DNA from: an uncultured Ruminococcus sp.
GTDB lineage: Bacteria; Bacillota; Clostridia; Oscillospirales; Ruminococcaceae
Length of the DNA: 37,998 bases
Direction of reading: 5' to 3'
Assembly: GCF_946415235.1 (NCBI RefSeq)
Contig: NZ_CAMKRR010000022.1
Coordinates: 1-37,998 of the forward strand
Below are positions 23,916 through 32,295 of this stretch, piece by piece; positions within the stretch are counted from its first letter, which is position 1, and each line of letters begins with the position of its first letter. Made by a program: the position numbers and the translations under genes. The notes under the pieces were generated by a model. It ran no database searches. It had not been told where the DNA came from and saw only the letters and a list, made by a program, of their open reading frames with translations.

Positions 23916-23992
23916 TGTAGGGGCGGCGTTCCGCCGCCCGCAGGGACACGTTATATAACAAACGGGACGTCGAGGACGCCGTCCCCTACATA
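23916..23992. repeat. Pair of inverted GTAGGGGCG-type hairpin repeats
   Basis: Left unit TGTAGGGGCGGCG...CCGCCGCCCG and right unit CGGGACGTC...GACGCCGTCCCCTACA face each other around an AT-rich centre. Same family and same arrangement as 5807-5877. Confidence 0.65.
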
Positions 23993-24000
23993 CAATAACA

Positions 24001-24026
24001 AGCCCGAAAGCGTATGCTTTCGGGCT
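24001..24026. terminator. Weak terminator or recurrent hairpin after the M16C peptidase gene
   Basis: AGCCCGAAAGC/GCTTTCGGGCT stem, almost identical to the asnA terminator at 5771. The minus-strand T run (TTGTTATT) is poor. Confidence 0.5.
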
Positions 24027-24066
24027 AAGCTTTTATATGAGCATTAAAATGATAAACAGGATCAGA

Positions 24067-26922
24067 TCATGCCAGTGTTTCAACGGTAAGGTCAAGACCG
24101 CTCATTGCGGCTTCATTTCCCATAACGCATATGTTTCCGAAGCTGCGGAGCTTTTCTGCGGCTTCTCTGAGCTGCTCGGGCTCAACGCTGAGCATACGCT
24201 TTTTCTCGGCGGCGCGTTCGGCGTAGGTTATGCCTCTGAACCACAGGCTGTCAGCCTTTCGGCTCTTGTTGCCGTCTGACATCAGCGGCTCATCCTTGGC
24301 TATGCTGCTTATGATATACTGTGTGATATCGGGAGCACCGCTGCAATAATCGTTAATGAAATCCGCTGCCCTGCGGTATATATCAAGAGTTGCGGCAGGT
24401 GACGGGTCGCGGTAGGAGAAGAATGACAGCTCGCCTGTGGGAGCAATGAAAGCTCCTGTTCCGTAGGCTCCTCCCTTGACTCTGACCTCATTCCAGAGAT
24501 ATTCGAGGGAAAGAGCACGGAAAAGCACATTAAGCACCGCCTTGTCTGCCGAATTATCCGGGAATGCCATAGCTGAGTAGGAAACTCCCGAGGGTATGAG
24601 TATGCCCTGTTTTTCGGGAATATCCAGCCTGAAGCCCATATCTTCGCAGGCAGGCTTTTCACCTGTCGGCAGAGCGTTCAGAAGCGGCTCTATAGAGGTA
24701 TTCCCACAGCTCGTAATGCTTGCATAGAGACGTGAAGTGCATATCATTCGGCTGCTGAGAGACTTTATTGTATCTATTAGCTTTTCGGGAGTTTTTACAG
24801 CTTCGTGGAGCCTCTTGTAGCCCTCATAGCCGGAAACCAGCTCTGAAACTGCCGACTCTGCCGAAAGAGCAGCACGGACGCGCTCCATTGAGTAGGTATG
24901 ACCGTTTGCGATGATTGACTGCTTGAAGTTTTCGTCCGACTGCATGAGGAGCTCACGGACGGAGTCTGTATCGTCGAAGCAGGTCTCCGTGAGTATTTCG
25001 GAAATAAGCTCAAGAGCAGCAGCTGTATTCTTATCAAGGAAGCGGGTGCTCAGCGTGAAGTAGGGACAGCATTTATCGGCAGCGCCTCTGCGCGAGAATA
25101 CGCTTACAGTGCATGATATCTCACCGAGAGTACCTGTTATCCTGCGCTGCAGCTCGGCGGCAGAGCTCTTTTTTGTGGGAAGCTCGCCGTAAAGCTCGGA
25201 GGCTGCTGCGGCTGCGGAGAGCTCGGCTTCGGAGCAGTCCGCAAGGGAGAAATAAAGATTGAGTGCGGTTATACCCTTATCGGAAGCAGGGTGACGGAGT
25301 ATGGTCACGCCGCCGACTGTTTCCGTGTCTGTTTCAAATGCAAGGGGCTGGTCACCTACCTCGGAAAGAGCAAGGTGCGGCATGGATGCAAGCTGCTCGG
25401 GCGTATCCACCGAGTGCTGCCACTCGTCGAGAAGCCTGTTCTGCTCGGCTATTACCGAGCGCTCCTCGCAGGCGAGACTGTCCACAACGGAAGCTATGCG
25501 CTTTTCCTCGGCTTTTTTCTGTTCTTCGCCATAGGTACGTGAGGGAAGCAGATAAAGCTCCGCGGTACCGTTATCTTCAAGGAGCCATTCACCGAGAAGC
25601 TTCTCAAAATAGCCTGCATCAGCCTTTTGGCGGAGAGACTCGAACACGCTGCCCAGTTCGAGGTAGCAGAGCGGGTCACCGCCGTACAGCCATGCGTTGA
25701 GAGCGGAGATATTCCTTGTGAGACCTCTCGGCTCGCCGCCTGCACGGAAGCGGAACTCAAGGCGGTCGATCGCCGCTGCAATGAGCTTTCTGTCGATACC
25801 GTCCCTGCAAAGCCCGGAAACTGTGCTGCGGACGGTCTCTTTGAGCTTGCCGCAGTTTTCCTCGTCGGTATTGTTTATGCTCAGGCAGCCGAATGGCTGG
25901 AATATGCCGTCGCTTACGTCAAGTGACACATCAAGACAAAGCCCTGTATCGAGGACAGCGCGTTTCAGCGGCGCGTCGTTGGAGCCCGTGAGAGCTTCAC
26001 CCAGTACCGCAGCTGCGGTTATCTTTTCGCGCTCTTCCCAGCTGCCAAGTATCTTTCCGATAACGTAGTAGGTGTGAGCAGCTTCGTCCTCGTCTGCGGA
26101 TATTTCGTAATATGACTTCTTAACAGCTGAGGAGATAGGCTTCTGCACAGGTATTTCGCTTTGAACCTCGCGCCTGTCGAAGCGGCAGAGGTACTCGCTG
26201 TCCATGAGATTCAGCACAGCGTCTATATCAACAGGTCCGTCAAGGTATATGTAGGAGTTGGAGGGGTGATAGTAAGTCCTGTGACCGTCAATGAACTGCT
26301 CATAGGTAAGGTCGGTAATAACCTCGGGAAGTCCGCCCGACTCAAAGCGGTAGCAGCTGTCGGGATAGAGCACGTTCATTATCTCTGACTCCATGCGGCT
26401 GTATACCGAGGAAATAGCGCCCTTCATCTCGTTGAATACAACGCCCTTGTATACGGGAGTATCGGACTCGCTCCGCATTTCTATATGCCAGCCCTCCTGA
26501 TAGAAGATGTTGGGATTGTAGTATATTGCAGGGTCGAATACAGCGTCGAGGTATACCCTTGTAAGGTTCATAAAGTCCGTATCGTTTCTGCTTGAAACGG
26601 GGAAAACTGTCTTGTCAGGGTAGGTCATGGCATTGAGGAAGGTGTTCATAGTACCCTTCATAAGCTCGAGAAAAGGCTCCTTTACGGGATATTTTTTTGA
26701 GCCGCCGAGCACGGAATGTTCAAGTATATGGAATATTCCCGTATCGTCCGAGGGTGGAGTCCTGAAAGCAATGGAGAAAAGCTTGTTCTCGCCGTCGTTT
26801 TTCAGCCAGACCAGTCTTGCACCTGTTTTCTCGTGGCTCATTTCTATGAGTTCGGAGCCGCAGTCAGGGGCAGGAGCGATACGTGTCACCTTAAAGCCGT
26901 GGATAGTGTCGTTTATATTCAT
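24067..26922 (-). CDS. M16C family zinc metallopeptidase (PreP/Hyp-type insulinase)
   Basis: 951 residues from the ATG at 26922, which has AGGAGG 6 bases upstream; the in-frame ATG at 26946 lacks a site. The inverted zinc motif HILEH at 65-69 supplies both histidines and the catalytic Glu68, with a further Glu in the NEMKGAISSVYSRMESEIM helix. The length, the FLELMKGTMNTFLNAMTYPDKTVFP-type block (quoted in parts: FLELMKGTMNTFLNA, MTYPDKTVFP) and the four-domain arrangement match presequence protease-type M16C enzymes, which enclose and degrade short peptides. The C-terminal half carries the non-catalytic M16 domains. No signal peptide, so cytoplasmic. Own promoter, monocistronic. Confidence 0.94.
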   Translation of the reverse strand: MNINDTIHGFKVTRIAPAPDCGSELIEMSHEKTGARLVWLKNDGENKLFSIAFRTPPSDDTGIFHILEHSVLGGSKKYPVKEPFLELMKGTMNTFLNAMTYPDKTVFPVSSRNDTDFMNLTRVYLDAVFDPAIYYNPNIFYQEGWHIEMRSESDTPVYKGVVFNEMKGAISSVYSRMESEIMNVLYPDSCYRFESGGLPEVITDLTYEQFIDGHRTYYHPSNSYIYLDGPVDIDAVLNLMDSEYLCRFDRREVQSEIPVQKPISSAVKKSYYEISADEDEAAHTYYVIGKILGSWEEREKITAAAVLGEALTGSNDAPLKRAVLDTGLCLDVSLDVSDGIFQPFGCLSINNTDEENCGKLKETVRSTVSGLCRDGIDRKLIAAAIDRLEFRFRAGGEPRGLTRNISALNAWLYGGDPLCYLELGSVFESLRQKADAGYFEKLLGEWLLEDNGTAELYLLPSRTYGEEQKKAEEKRIASVVDSLACEERSVIAEQNRLLDEWQHSVDTPEQLASMPHLALSEVGDQPLAFETDTETVGGVTILRHPASDKGITALNLYFSLADCSEAELSAAAAASELYGELPTKKSSAAELQRRITGTLGEISCTVSVFSRRGAADKCCPYFTLSTRFLDKNTAAALELISEILTETCFDDTDSVRELLMQSDENFKQSIIANGHTYSMERVRAALSAESAVSELVSGYEGYKRLHEAVKTPEKLIDTIKSLSSRMICTSRLYASITSCGNTSIEPLLNALPTGEKPACEDMGFRLDIPEKQGILIPSGVSYSAMAFPDNSADKAVLNVLFRALSLEYLWNEVRVKGGAYGTGAFIAPTGELSFFSYRDPSPAATLDIYRRAADFINDYCSGAPDITQYIISSIAKDEPLMSDGNKSRKADSLWFRGITYAERAAEKKRMLSVEPEQLREAAEKLRSFGNICVMGNEAAMSGLDLTVETLA

Positions 26923-26952
26923 ACAGTACCTCCTGAGAAAAATCATATAATA

Positions 26953-26981
26953 ATTATACCATTTTTGCCGTATTTATGCAA
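26953..26981 (-). promoter_or_regulatory. Promoter of the M16C peptidase gene
   Basis: On the minus strand: TTGCAT (26981-26976), 17 bases, TATAAT (26958-26953). Confidence 0.8.
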
Positions 26982-27036
26982 GAAAAGTTTCAGCCGTACA
27001 ACATTCGGTCTGTAGCCTGAAACACGTAAAAAACAA

Positions 27037-27070
27037 AAACCGATGTTATTGAATTGATTAACATCGGTTT
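27037..27070 (-). terminator. Terminator overlapping the end of the XRE regulator gene
   Basis: AAACCGATGTTA/TAACATCGGTTT 12-bp stem. On the minus strand it is followed by TTGTTTTTT. The stop codon of the regulator lies in the stem. Confidence 0.85.
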
Positions 27071-27374
27071 ATTTATTGTTTGCATTCCTGAAGCAGTTTA
27101 TTATATTTAAAACAGCATCGATCTGTTCATCGGTCAGACCGGTTACAGGTATTACTGCGGTTTCGTTTATACCGAGAATATAATCGGTTGAAACGCTGAA
27201 TACTTTGGCAAGTTCAACAACGTATTGAGATGTCGGGACAGAAAGTCCCATTTCCCATGCATTTATTGCCGAGCGGGATAACGATAGTTTTCTTGCGAGT
27301 TCCGCTTGTGTTAAAGATGAGCTTTCACGTAAGTGTTTTATTCTGTCAGCAAGCATGAGTAATTCTTTTGCCAT
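27069..27374 (-). CDS. XRE-family HTH transcriptional regulator
   Basis: 101 residues. A lambda-repressor-type helix-turn-helix occupies about 9-65 (RIKHLRESSSLTQAELARKL, SRSAINAWEMG, PTSQYVVELAKVFSVSTDYILG), followed by a short helical tail. It is a DNA-binding cytoplasmic repressor of the type that controls phage, plasmid or toxin genes. The start has AGGTGAT upstream. It is divergent from the coiled-coil gene at 27526; the inverted repeat at 27416-27434 overlaps its -35 box, which suggests autorepression and control of the neighbour. Confidence 0.93.
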   Translation of the reverse strand: MAKELLMLADRIKHLRESSSLTQAELARKLSLSRSAINAWEMGLSVPTSQYVVELAKVFSVSTDYILGINETAVIPVTGLTDEQIDAVLNIINCFRNANNK

Positions 27375-27397
27375 AATATCACCTCATTAATGATATT

Positions 27398-27427
27398 ACC
27401 ATAATCAAATAGATTTATCATTATCAA
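27398..27427 (-). promoter_or_regulatory. Candidate promoter of the XRE regulator
   Basis: On the minus strand: TTGATA (27427-27422), 18 bases, TATGGT (27403-27398). Confidence 0.5.
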
Positions 27428-27434
27428 AATGATA
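27416..27434. promoter_or_regulatory. Candidate operator, inverted repeat
   Basis: TATCATT-atcaa-AATGATA: 7-bp arms, 5-base spacer. It covers the regulator's -35 box and ends 7 bases before the -35 of the divergent gene. A further half site AATGATA lies at about 27389-27395. Confidence 0.5.
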
Positions 27435-27441
27435 TTTATAC

Positions 27442-27470
27442 TTGACATTTTCTGAAAAATATTATATAAT
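27442..27470 (+). promoter_or_regulatory. Promoter of the coiled-coil protein gene
   Basis: TTGACA (27442-27447), 17 bases, TATAAT (27465-27470): full consensus. Confidence 0.88.
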
Positions 27471-27525
27471 ATCAATAGAATAAAGTGAACGCAATGTTCA
27501 AATTGTTTTAAGGGGGGCATTTTTT

Positions 27526-28371
27526 ATGAATGAAAAGCAGATCGTTTTTAAATTATCCGAACTTGAGTCGGAACTGGACAGAAAAAAATGGGATATGAAA
27601 CTTGAAGAAGAAAAGTATGAAAAAAATAAGCCTGTTCAGCCAATGCGACAGATTGCTCAAAAAAATCCTTATCCTGAAATAGTTTCAAAAGTAAAATATA
27701 ATTATATTTTAGGATTAATTATTCCAATAATTATTTTTGTTTCTGGATTAATTATAGGACCAATAAGTATTTTTCCAGCGTGGGGATTAATTATTTATTC
27801 TATTGTTAATAAATCAAAGCAAAAGAAAAAAGATATTGAAATTCAGAGAAATTCTCAGGAATACATCGAAAAATGTAAAGAAATAGATAAGATTAACGTC
27901 GATAATCAAAGTAAGCTTGATGCAGAATATAACCAAGTACTTGTTAAGTATAATGAAGAAGCAGAGAAATATAATAATAAGTGGTCAATAGTAAGGAATG
28001 AAATTGAAAAAGATATCAATAAGATATCTGATGAATTAACTGAACTTTATGATTCATCAAAGCTTATACCTAAGCAGTATCGGGACGCAAGAATATTGCA
28101 GGAGATTTACGAAATAATGGATTCAGCGAATTATTCTGTTAAAGAAGCAATAGAAACATTTGACAGGAACAGGCAATTGGAGCTCGATGCCGCAAGACTT
28201 GCAGCGCAGCATCAGGCCAATGAAGTTGCAATGGAGCAGAATGACCTGCTTGCCGAGAGTAACAGTATTGCCGAGCGTGCAAGGCATGAGGCTAATATAG
28301 CCAATATCGTCGGAACGATCCAAAGGCACAATACGAATCGAACGTTAAGAAACATAAACAGAAAGCTATAG
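27526..28371 (+). CDS. Membrane-anchored coiled-coil protein, unknown function
   Basis: 281 residues, not a family I recognise. An N-terminal charged coiled coil (about 5-35) is followed by two hydrophobic segments (about 60-82 and 84-97), a long Lys/Glu/Asn-rich coiled coil (about 98-185), and a second helical Ala/Gln/Glu-rich region (about 205-275) with a basic end. The first two thirds are strikingly AT-rich (AAA, AAT, ATT codons) compared with neighbouring genes; the last 200 bases return to GC-richer codon use. AGGGGGG precedes the ATG, and the promoter is full consensus. With the divergent XRE regulator and both terminators it forms a self-contained cassette that looks acquired. Phage-type or defence-type roles are possible but unsupported. 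Confidence 0.78.
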   Translation: MNEKQIVFKLSELESELDRKKWDMKLEEEKYEKNKPVQPMRQIAQKNPYPEIVSKVKYNYILGLIIPIIIFVSGLIIGPISIFPAWGLIIYSIVNKSKQKKKDIEIQRNSQEYIEKCKEIDKINVDNQSKLDAEYNQVLVKYNEEAEKYNNKWSIVRNEIEKDINKISDELTELYDSSKLIPKQYRDARILQEIYEIMDSANYSVKEAIETFDRNRQLELDAARLAAQHQANEVAMEQNDLLAESNSIAERARHEANIANIVGTIQRHNTNRTLRNINRKL

Positions 28372-28376
28372 AAGAA

Positions 28377-28407
28377 AGCGGAAGGAAAAATCCTTCCGCT
28401 TTTTTTG
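28377..28407 (+). terminator. Terminator of the coiled-coil gene
   Basis: AGCGGAAGGA/TCCTTCCGCT stem followed by seven T's. Confidence 0.9.
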
Positions 28408-28440
28408 ACTGAAAAAACAATAACTTTTTCTCTGCAATTA

Positions 28441-28469
28441 TTGCTATTATCCGCATAGTATGCTATAAT
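28441..28469 (+). promoter_or_regulatory. Promoter of the M42 peptidase operon
   Basis: TTGCTA (28441-28446), 17 bases, TATAAT (28464-28469). Confidence 0.82.
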
Positions 28470-28509
28470 ATAATCTGAACTCATTACAGCTTACGAAAGG
28501 ACAAAGGCA

Positions 28510-29520
28510 ATGGATATTAAAAAGACCGTTATCGCTCTTGCGGAAGCAGGCGGAGCTTCGGGCAGCGAAGAATGTGCGGCAGAGCTGGCTCTCTCCATGC
28601 TCAGGGAGTACTGCCCCGACGCAGAGATAATAAACGGAAATGTTATCGGACACTTCGGCGCTCACAAAGAGGGACTTCCTCTCCTTGTGCTTGACGCTCA
28701 TATAGACCAGATAGGATTTGTTGTGACATATATCACGGACGAGGGCTTTGTCAAAGTCGGAAATATAGGCGGTATCGACCGCAGACTTCTCCCCGCACAG
28801 CCTGTTGTGATACACGGAAAGCGTGACATAAAGGGCGTTATATGTTCTGTTCCGCCTCATCTCACCAACGGCGGCAGTGAAGTCCTCGAAATTGAGGACG
28901 CGGCTATAGATACGGGAATGACAAAGGCAGAGCTTGAAGAGGTCATAGGCGCAGGTGACAGCATCACCTTTGACGTTAAATGCCGTGACCTTATAGGCCG
29001 TCGTATCACAGGCGGCGCACTTGATGACCGCTGCGGAGTTGCTTCTATACTTTACGCATTGGAGCTTCTCGGCGATAAGCCTCTGGCTTACAATGCTGCG
29101 GTCATATTCTCCACTCAGGAAGAGGTCGGGGAGCGCGGTGCAAAAATAGGCGCTTTTGAAGTTGATCCCGATATCGCACTTGCAGTCGATGTGAGCTTTG
29201 CCTATGCCATAGGGGAGGACGAGAGCAAATGCGGCTATCTCGGAAAAGGCCCCATGATAGGTGTTTCGCCGTCCCTTTCGCGTGAGATAAGCGACAAGCT
29301 CTTCACTGCTGCGAAAAACGCGGATATACCTTGTCAGACAGAGGTCATGAGCGGACTTACCTCCACCAATGCTGACCGTTATTCCGTGAACCGCTGCGGC
29401 GCAAAGGCATGTACGGTGTCGATACCCCTGAGAAATATGCATACTCCCGTTGAGGTCATTGACCTTGAGGATGTGGAGCTCACAGCAAAGCTGCTTGCTG
29501 AATTCATAAGGGAGGGCTGA
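28510..29520 (+). CDS. M42-family metallo-aminopeptidase (first of two)
   Basis: 336 residues. Dinuclear zinc sites of the M42 (FrvX/deblocking aminopeptidase) family are visible: LDAHIDQIGF, GALDDRCG, STQEEVGERGA, an Asp in VDVSFA and the C-terminal His in RNMHTPVE. M42 enzymes form cytoplasmic tetrahedral dodecamers that trim peptides from the N-terminus. Some were historically labelled endoglucanases; no sign of that activity here. It begins the operon under a near-consensus promoter. The second M42 paralogue starts two bases after its stop. Confidence 0.92.
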   Translation: MDIKKTVIALAEAGGASGSEECAAELALSMLREYCPDAEIINGNVIGHFGAHKEGLPLLVLDAHIDQIGFVVTYITDEGFVKVGNIGGIDRRLLPAQPVVIHGKRDIKGVICSVPPHLTNGGSEVLEIEDAAIDTGMTKAELEEVIGAGDSITFDVKCRDLIGRRITGGALDDRCGVASILYALELLGDKPLAYNAAVIFSTQEEVGERGAKIGAFEVDPDIALAVDVSFAYAIGEDESKCGYLGKGPMIGVSPSLSREISDKLFTAAKNADIPCQTEVMSGLTSTNADRYSVNRCGAKACTVSIPLRNMHTPVEVIDLEDVELTAKLLAEFIREG

Positions 29521-29522
29521 AC

Positions 29523-30542
29523 ATGAAGGAACTTCTTAAGGAGCTGTGCCTTGCAGACGGCGTCTCGGGTGACGAGAGCGCTGTCCGCGAGCTTATAATC
29601 AGCAGAATAAAGGACGTATGCGAGTACAGCGTGGATAATCTCGGAAGTATAATATGCTTCAAAAAGGGAAAGAAAGCTCCCGCAAAGAAGCTGATGATAT
29701 GCGCCCATATGGACGAGGTAGGCTTTATAATAACATATATCCGTCCCGACGGCACTCTCAGCTTCGGCAATGTAGGCGGAATAGACCCGTCTGTGGTAAT
29801 CGGCAGACAGGTAAAGGTCGGAAAGGAACATATCAGCGGAGTAGTAGGCTCTACGGCTGTCCACAATCTCAGCAGGGAGCAGCGTGAGAAAGCTCCGAAA
29901 ACTGACAGTCTGTATATTGATATCGGAGCTGCCGACAGGGCGGAAGCCGAGAAGTATGTTTCACTCGGCGACTGCGCTTACTTCGACTCTGAATTCACCG
30001 AGCTTGGCGGAAGCCGTATAAAGTCAAAGGCTCTTGATGACCGCGCAGGCTGTGCCATAATGATAGAGCTCATGCATGAGGAGCTCGAATACGATACATA
30101 TTTCGTTTTCAATGTTCAGGAGGAGATAGGTCTCCGCGGAGCGACTGCTTCCGCATATTCTGTAGCTCCCGACTATGCAATAGTCCTTGAAACTACCACG
30201 GCAGCCGATATCGACGGAGCGGCAGGCGCAAAAAAGGTCTGCGAAGTCGGCAGGGGACCTGTTGTGTCCTTCATGGACAGGCATACGATCTATGATAAGG
30301 AGCTCTACCGTCTTGCCTTTGATATCGCAGAGGAGCAGAGCTTCCCGTGTCAGACAAAAACCATGATAGCAGGCGGCAACGATGCGGGAGCTGTTCATAT
30401 AAGCGGCAGGGGAGTACGCACCATGGCTGTATCACTGCCGTGCAGATATCTCCATTCCCCATCCTGTGTCATAGATACGGCAGATCTGGAAAACTCATAC
30501 AAACTGGTAAAAACTCTCATCGGAAGGATACATGAGATATGA
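29523..30542 (+). CDS. M42-family metallo-aminopeptidase (second of two)
   Basis: 339 residues and clearly paralogous to the previous gene. Metal and catalytic motifs: ICAHMDEVGFI, KALDDRAGC, NVQEEIGLRGA, an acid in IVLETTTAADI and CRYLHSPS near the C-terminus. Divergence in the residue around the fourth ligand (LETT versus VDVS) suggests different substrate preference; mixed M42 oligomers are known in archaea, so a hetero-complex is possible. The stop overlaps the start of the GNAT gene (ATGA). No signal peptide; cytoplasmic peptide turnover. Confidence 0.92.
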   Translation: MKELLKELCLADGVSGDESAVRELIISRIKDVCEYSVDNLGSIICFKKGKKAPAKKLMICAHMDEVGFIITYIRPDGTLSFGNVGGIDPSVVIGRQVKVGKEHISGVVGSTAVHNLSREQREKAPKTDSLYIDIGAADRAEAEKYVSLGDCAYFDSEFTELGGSRIKSKALDDRAGCAIMIELMHEELEYDTYFVFNVQEEIGLRGATASAYSVAPDYAIVLETTTAADIDGAAGAKKVCEVGRGPVVSFMDRHTIYDKELYRLAFDIAEEQSFPCQTKTMIAGGNDAGAVHISGRGVRTMAVSLPCRYLHSPSCVIDTADLENSYKLVKTLIGRIHEI

Positions 30543-31336
30543 TAAAACTTATCGAACATGAGCATGAGCTTGACCGTGATCTGCTCAACAAGACGCTTTC
30601 GGGCAAGAAAATGCTGGCGTACATGAGAGCCTACGGTCCGAATTACGAATTCTGCCGCTTTTACAAGATAACCGACGGCATCGGAACGGGCTTCATGTTC
30701 ATAATAAATTCAACGCTGATAATATGCGGCGACGGAAAGCTCGAGCCCAATGACGAGATAGACCTCTTTGTCAGCATGAACCTGCCCTTCCGTATCGAGG
30801 GCGACCAGAAGATACTGGAGGGAATAACCATTCCCGAGCGCTATCAGGTGCTCAACCGCACTATTTTCGAGCTTATCCCCGATGATACGCCCCTTGAAGC
30901 TATCGAGGAGCACGTTGAGTTCAATCCGAGCCTTCCCGACGTATACAAGATACTCAGCGAGGGATTTCCGAATATAGCCGATTTCTCACTGTGGTACACC
31001 GATACCTCTCACCGCTGCCGCCACGGCATAAGCCGTGTTTTCACATACCGCAACTCCACAACAGCTTCTGCGGTATTCGATATCGGAAGCACTGTCCTTA
31101 TCGGACAGGTGGCAACCAACAAGGCTGCAAGAGGGCGGGGCTATGCAAGGGAGTTCCTCAAATGGCTGGCGAAGTTCTTCAACGGACTCGGAAAGAGAGC
31201 GTATCTCCTTGCACTTGACGTCAGAGTGAGCTTCTATCAGGAGATAGGCTTCCGTATCGCAGGCAGAGAGATAGTCCTCGAGCGTATAGACATCGAAAAG
31301 GAAAGCGCAGCAAAGGGACGTCTTGAAGAAAGATAA
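30539..31336 (+). CDS. GNAT-family N-acetyltransferase
   Basis: 265 residues. The GNAT domain is in the C-terminal half: LIGQVATNKAARGRGYAREFL supplies the acetyl-CoA pyrophosphate loop (R-G-x-G-Y-A), followed by LLALDVRVSFYQEIGF. The N-terminal 130 residues (GPNYEFCRFYKI, GTGFMFIINSTLIICGD) form a second, degenerate GNAT-like half common in clostridial two-domain members. It overlaps the second M42 gene by the ATGA arrangement and is coupled with it, suggesting a small-molecule or peptide N-terminal substrate, which is not identifiable from sequence. Confidence 0.85.
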   Translation: MIKLIEHEHELDRDLLNKTLSGKKMLAYMRAYGPNYEFCRFYKITDGIGTGFMFIINSTLIICGDGKLEPNDEIDLFVSMNLPFRIEGDQKILEGITIPERYQVLNRTIFELIPDDTPLEAIEEHVEFNPSLPDVYKILSEGFPNIADFSLWYTDTSHRCRHGISRVFTYRNSTTASAVFDIGSTVLIGQVATNKAARGRGYAREFLKWLAKFFNGLGKRAYLLALDVRVSFYQEIGFRIAGREIVLERIDIEKESAAKGRLEER

Positions 31337-31371
31337 CAGCCGCTTATTGTTTATTGGTATAAGGAACTGTC

Positions 31372-31400
31372 TTGACATTTGCTGACATATGGAGTATAAT
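31372..31400 (+). promoter_or_regulatory. Promoter of the amidohydrolase gene
   Basis: TTGACA (31372-31377), 17 bases, TATAAT (31395-31400): full consensus. Confidence 0.9.
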
Positions 31401-31432
31401 GTTCATTGAATTTGTTTATAGGAGATGGATAT

Positions 31433-32245
31433 ATGAACCCCGAGGTTTACGGAAAATATGAGATAATAGACGCTCATTCCCATATTTTCCCCGAAAAGAT
31501 CGCAGATACGGCGACAGACAGCATAGGACAGTTTTACGGGATACCGATGAATAACAGAGGCTTCAGCGAAAAGCTCATAGAAGCGGGCAGCAGGATAGGC
31601 GTTAAGAAGTATCTTGTGTGCTCCACAGCAACAAGCCCGAGACAGACAAGCAATATCAACACATATATAGCAGGTGAGTGTCAAAAGCACAGCTGCTTCT
31701 ACGGCTTCGGCACTACTCATGCGGATTCCTCCGACCTTGAAGGCGATATCGGGCAGATAATCTCTCTCGGACTTCACGGAGTAAAGCTACACCCCGATTT
31801 TCAGAAGTTCAACGCCGATTCGCCCGAGGCTTTCAAAATATACGAGCTCATGGAGGGAAGGCTTCCGCTGCTCATACACTGCGGAGACGCAAGGTATGAT
31901 TATTCCGCACCTGAGCGTATAAAGAGGATACACGACAACTTCCCGAAGCTTAAGCTGCTTGCCGCACATCTTGGCGGATACCAGCAGTGGGACGCAGCGG
32001 AAAAGACGCTTGCGGGACTTGAGAACGTAAGGTTTGACGTCAGCAGCTCACTTGCATTCCTCACTCCCGAGAGAGCAGCGGGGATAGTGAGAAAATACGG
32101 TATCGAGAACTGCTTCTTCGGTTCGGATTTCCCAATGTGGAGCCACGAGGACGAGCTTATGCGCTTCCTGAAGCTTGGCTTTACGGAAAAGGAGAACCAG
32201 ATGATACTTGCTGACAACTTCAAGGCATTTCTTGAGATAAAATGA
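31433..32245 (+). CDS. Amidohydrolase-2 / TatD-like metal-dependent hydrolase
   Basis: 270 residues from the ATG at 31433 (AGGAGATGG upstream). TIM-barrel metal ligands are evident: DAHSH (13-17), KLHPD (118-122), His149 in LIHCGD, His179 in AAHLGG and Asp232 in FFGSDFP. The pattern fits the amidohydrolase_2 (PF04909) superfamily, which includes decarboxylases and hydrolases. The substrate cannot be inferred. It has its own consensus promoter and is followed by a small terminator before the deformylase-like gene. Confidence 0.88.
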   Translation: MNPEVYGKYEIIDAHSHIFPEKIADTATDSIGQFYGIPMNNRGFSEKLIEAGSRIGVKKYLVCSTATSPRQTSNINTYIAGECQKHSCFYGFGTTHADSSDLEGDIGQIISLGLHGVKLHPDFQKFNADSPEAFKIYELMEGRLPLLIHCGDARYDYSAPERIKRIHDNFPKLKLLAAHLGGYQQWDAAEKTLAGLENVRFDVSSSLAFLTPERAAGIVRKYGIENCFFGSDFPMWSHEDELMRFLKLGFTEKENQMILADNFKAFLEIK

Positions 32246-32250
32246 TAGTC

Positions 32251-32277
32251 AACGGGACAAAACTGTCCCGTTTTTCT
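32251..32277 (+). terminator. Terminator or attenuator before the deformylase-like gene
   Basis: ACGGGACA/TGTCCCGT stem followed by five T's, 6 bases after the amidohydrolase stop and 20 bases before the next start. No promoter is visible between, so reading of the next gene depends on readthrough. Confidence 0.75.
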
Positions 32278-32295
32278 TTAGAAAGGAGCTTTTTC

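Noticed and set aside
27069..28371. Toxin-antitoxin pair
   Set aside because: The genes are divergent, the partner is a 281-residue membrane coiled-coil protein, and no toxin fold or antitoxin tail is visible.
28447..29442. 331-residue minus-strand reading frame opposite the first M42 gene
   Set aside because: Cys- and Tyr-rich composition typical of an antisense frame; the plus strand encodes a full M42 peptidase with promoter and ribosome binding site.
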